Source of the DNA: Pseudomonadota bacterium
GTDB taxonomy: Bacteria > Pseudomonadota > Alphaproteobacteria > Rhizobiales > Xanthobacteraceae
Reading direction: 5' to 3'
Assembly (NCBI GenBank): GCA_023392205.1
Contig: JAEVZN010000483.1
Span: 1-21,771, forward strand
Length of the DNA: 21,771 nucleotides
Shown: positions 21,528-21,771 of the stretch, in pieces
Layout: the number at the start of each line of letters is the position of its first letter
Numbering within the stretch: position 1 is the stretch's first letter
Notes under the pieces: generated by a model
Database searches by the model: none
Told to the model about the DNA's origin: nothing
What the model saw: only the letters and a program-made list of their open reading frames with translations
Position numbers and translations under genes: made by a program

Positions 21528-21771
21528 TCACACCACCGGTGGCTTCACCAGTCCGAAATGCTGCAACAGCCCAGCCAGCGCCTTCAGGCGTTCGGCGCGG
21601 TAGGCGTCCACGTCCATGCCCTCGTAATCCAGAAACCCGCGCTGCGTCTTCAGCCCGATATGACCTGCTTCCATGTTGCGGGCGATGATGTCGGGCGAGG
21701 CATAGCGTTCGCTGCCGAGCGCGCCGGTGAGATAGCGGCTGGCGTAATAGAGAATATCCCCGCCGCCCCAG
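21528..21771 (-). CDS. 3-hydroxyacyl-CoA dehydrogenase, C-terminal fragment (truncated by window edge)
   Basis: The minus-strand frame is open from the window end to a TGA at 21528-21530 and gives the last 80 residues. It reads WGGGDILYYASRYL, then ASPDIIARNMEAGHIGLKTQRGFLDYEGMD, which is the end of the helical domain of 3-hydroxyacyl-CoA dehydrogenases (Met/Gly...G-K-T-x-x-G-F-x-D-Y pattern). It is convergent with the NicX-like gene, with only three bases between the stops. The catalytic N-terminal Rossmann part lies outside the window, so substrate and start cannot be judged. Confidence 0.8.
   Translation of the reverse strand, partial: WGGGDILYYASRYLTGALGSERYASPDIIARNMEAGHIGLKTQRGFLDYEGMDVDAYRAERLKALAGLLQHFGLVKPPVV

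Noticed and set aside
1..21771. CRISPR arrays, tRNA/rRNA genes, insertion sequences, toxin-antitoxin pairs or phage defence genes
   Set aside because: I looked for regularly spaced direct repeats, CCA-ended cloverleaf-like segments, transposase motifs and small paired ORFs and saw none. The repeats present are dispersed palindromes.

Overview
The window looks like a chromosomal stretch from a high-GC alphaproteobacterium of the order Hyphomicrobiales (Bradyrhizobium/Rhodopseudomonas/Xanthobacteraceae-like). The reasons are codon use rich in GC-ending codons, two periplasmic binding proteins of the Bug/TctC family, a dense set of acyl-CoA and CoA-ligase catabolic genes, and intergenic palindromic repeats built on the motifs CCTCATCCTGAGG and CCCGCG...CGCGGGG that are typical of this group. 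I cannot name a species. No rRNA, tRNA, CRISPR array, transposase, integrase or phage gene was seen. No gene-free stretch exceeds about 210 bases.

Layout. (1) 2-634: the 3' part of a LivF-type ABC ATPase, then an acyl-CoA dehydrogenase (743-1894). (2) 2003-4805: a divergent pair made of a stand-alone flavin monooxygenase resembling the FAD domain of salicylyl-CoA/anthraniloyl-CoA hydroxylases and an acyl/aryl-CoA ligase. They share a 115-bp promoter region with three inverted repeats. Downstream is a beta-keto acid cleavage enzyme (BKACE) paralogue (4881-5786) with altered active-site positions. (3) 5969-9373: a small GIY-YIG protein whose tail runs into a repeat, an LVIVD seven-repeat propeller protein, and a GMC-family flavin alcohol dehydrogenase. 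(4) 9530-12812: a GTP cyclohydrolase II-like protein, a DUF1688 protein and a uracil phosphoribosyltransferase. This is the gene set of the URC uracil-catabolic pathway. (5) 12859-16874: a Bug binding protein divergent from a CaiB-type CoA transferase and a second acyl-CoA dehydrogenase, then a DoxX-like membrane protein. (6) 16964-21524: a second Bug protein divergent from a tightly overlapping operon of an ABC ATPase, two different permeases and a NicX-like 2,5-dihydroxypyridine dioxygenase. (7) 21528-21771: the C-terminal end of a 3-hydroxyacyl-CoA dehydrogenase on the minus strand.

How the parts fit. Most modules capture small organic acids or heterocycles, activate them as CoA esters and oxidise them. 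The aryl-CoA module (ligase plus flavin hydroxylase) probably turns an aromatic acid into a hydroxylated aryl-CoA. The URC module probably uses uracil as a nitrogen source by way of UMP. The ABC-NicX operon probably imports and opens an N-heteroaromatic ring. The ABC operon has no binding protein of its own family; the nearest one is the divergent Bug protein.

The most interesting points are: the URC cluster with non-standard motifs in its cyclohydrolase and phosphoribosyltransferase; a repeat hairpin that overlaps the translation start region of the DUF1688 gene; the BKACE with a missing metal-ligand histidine; the NicX-like enzyme coupled to transport; and the palindrome-rich divergent promoter at 3140-3254.
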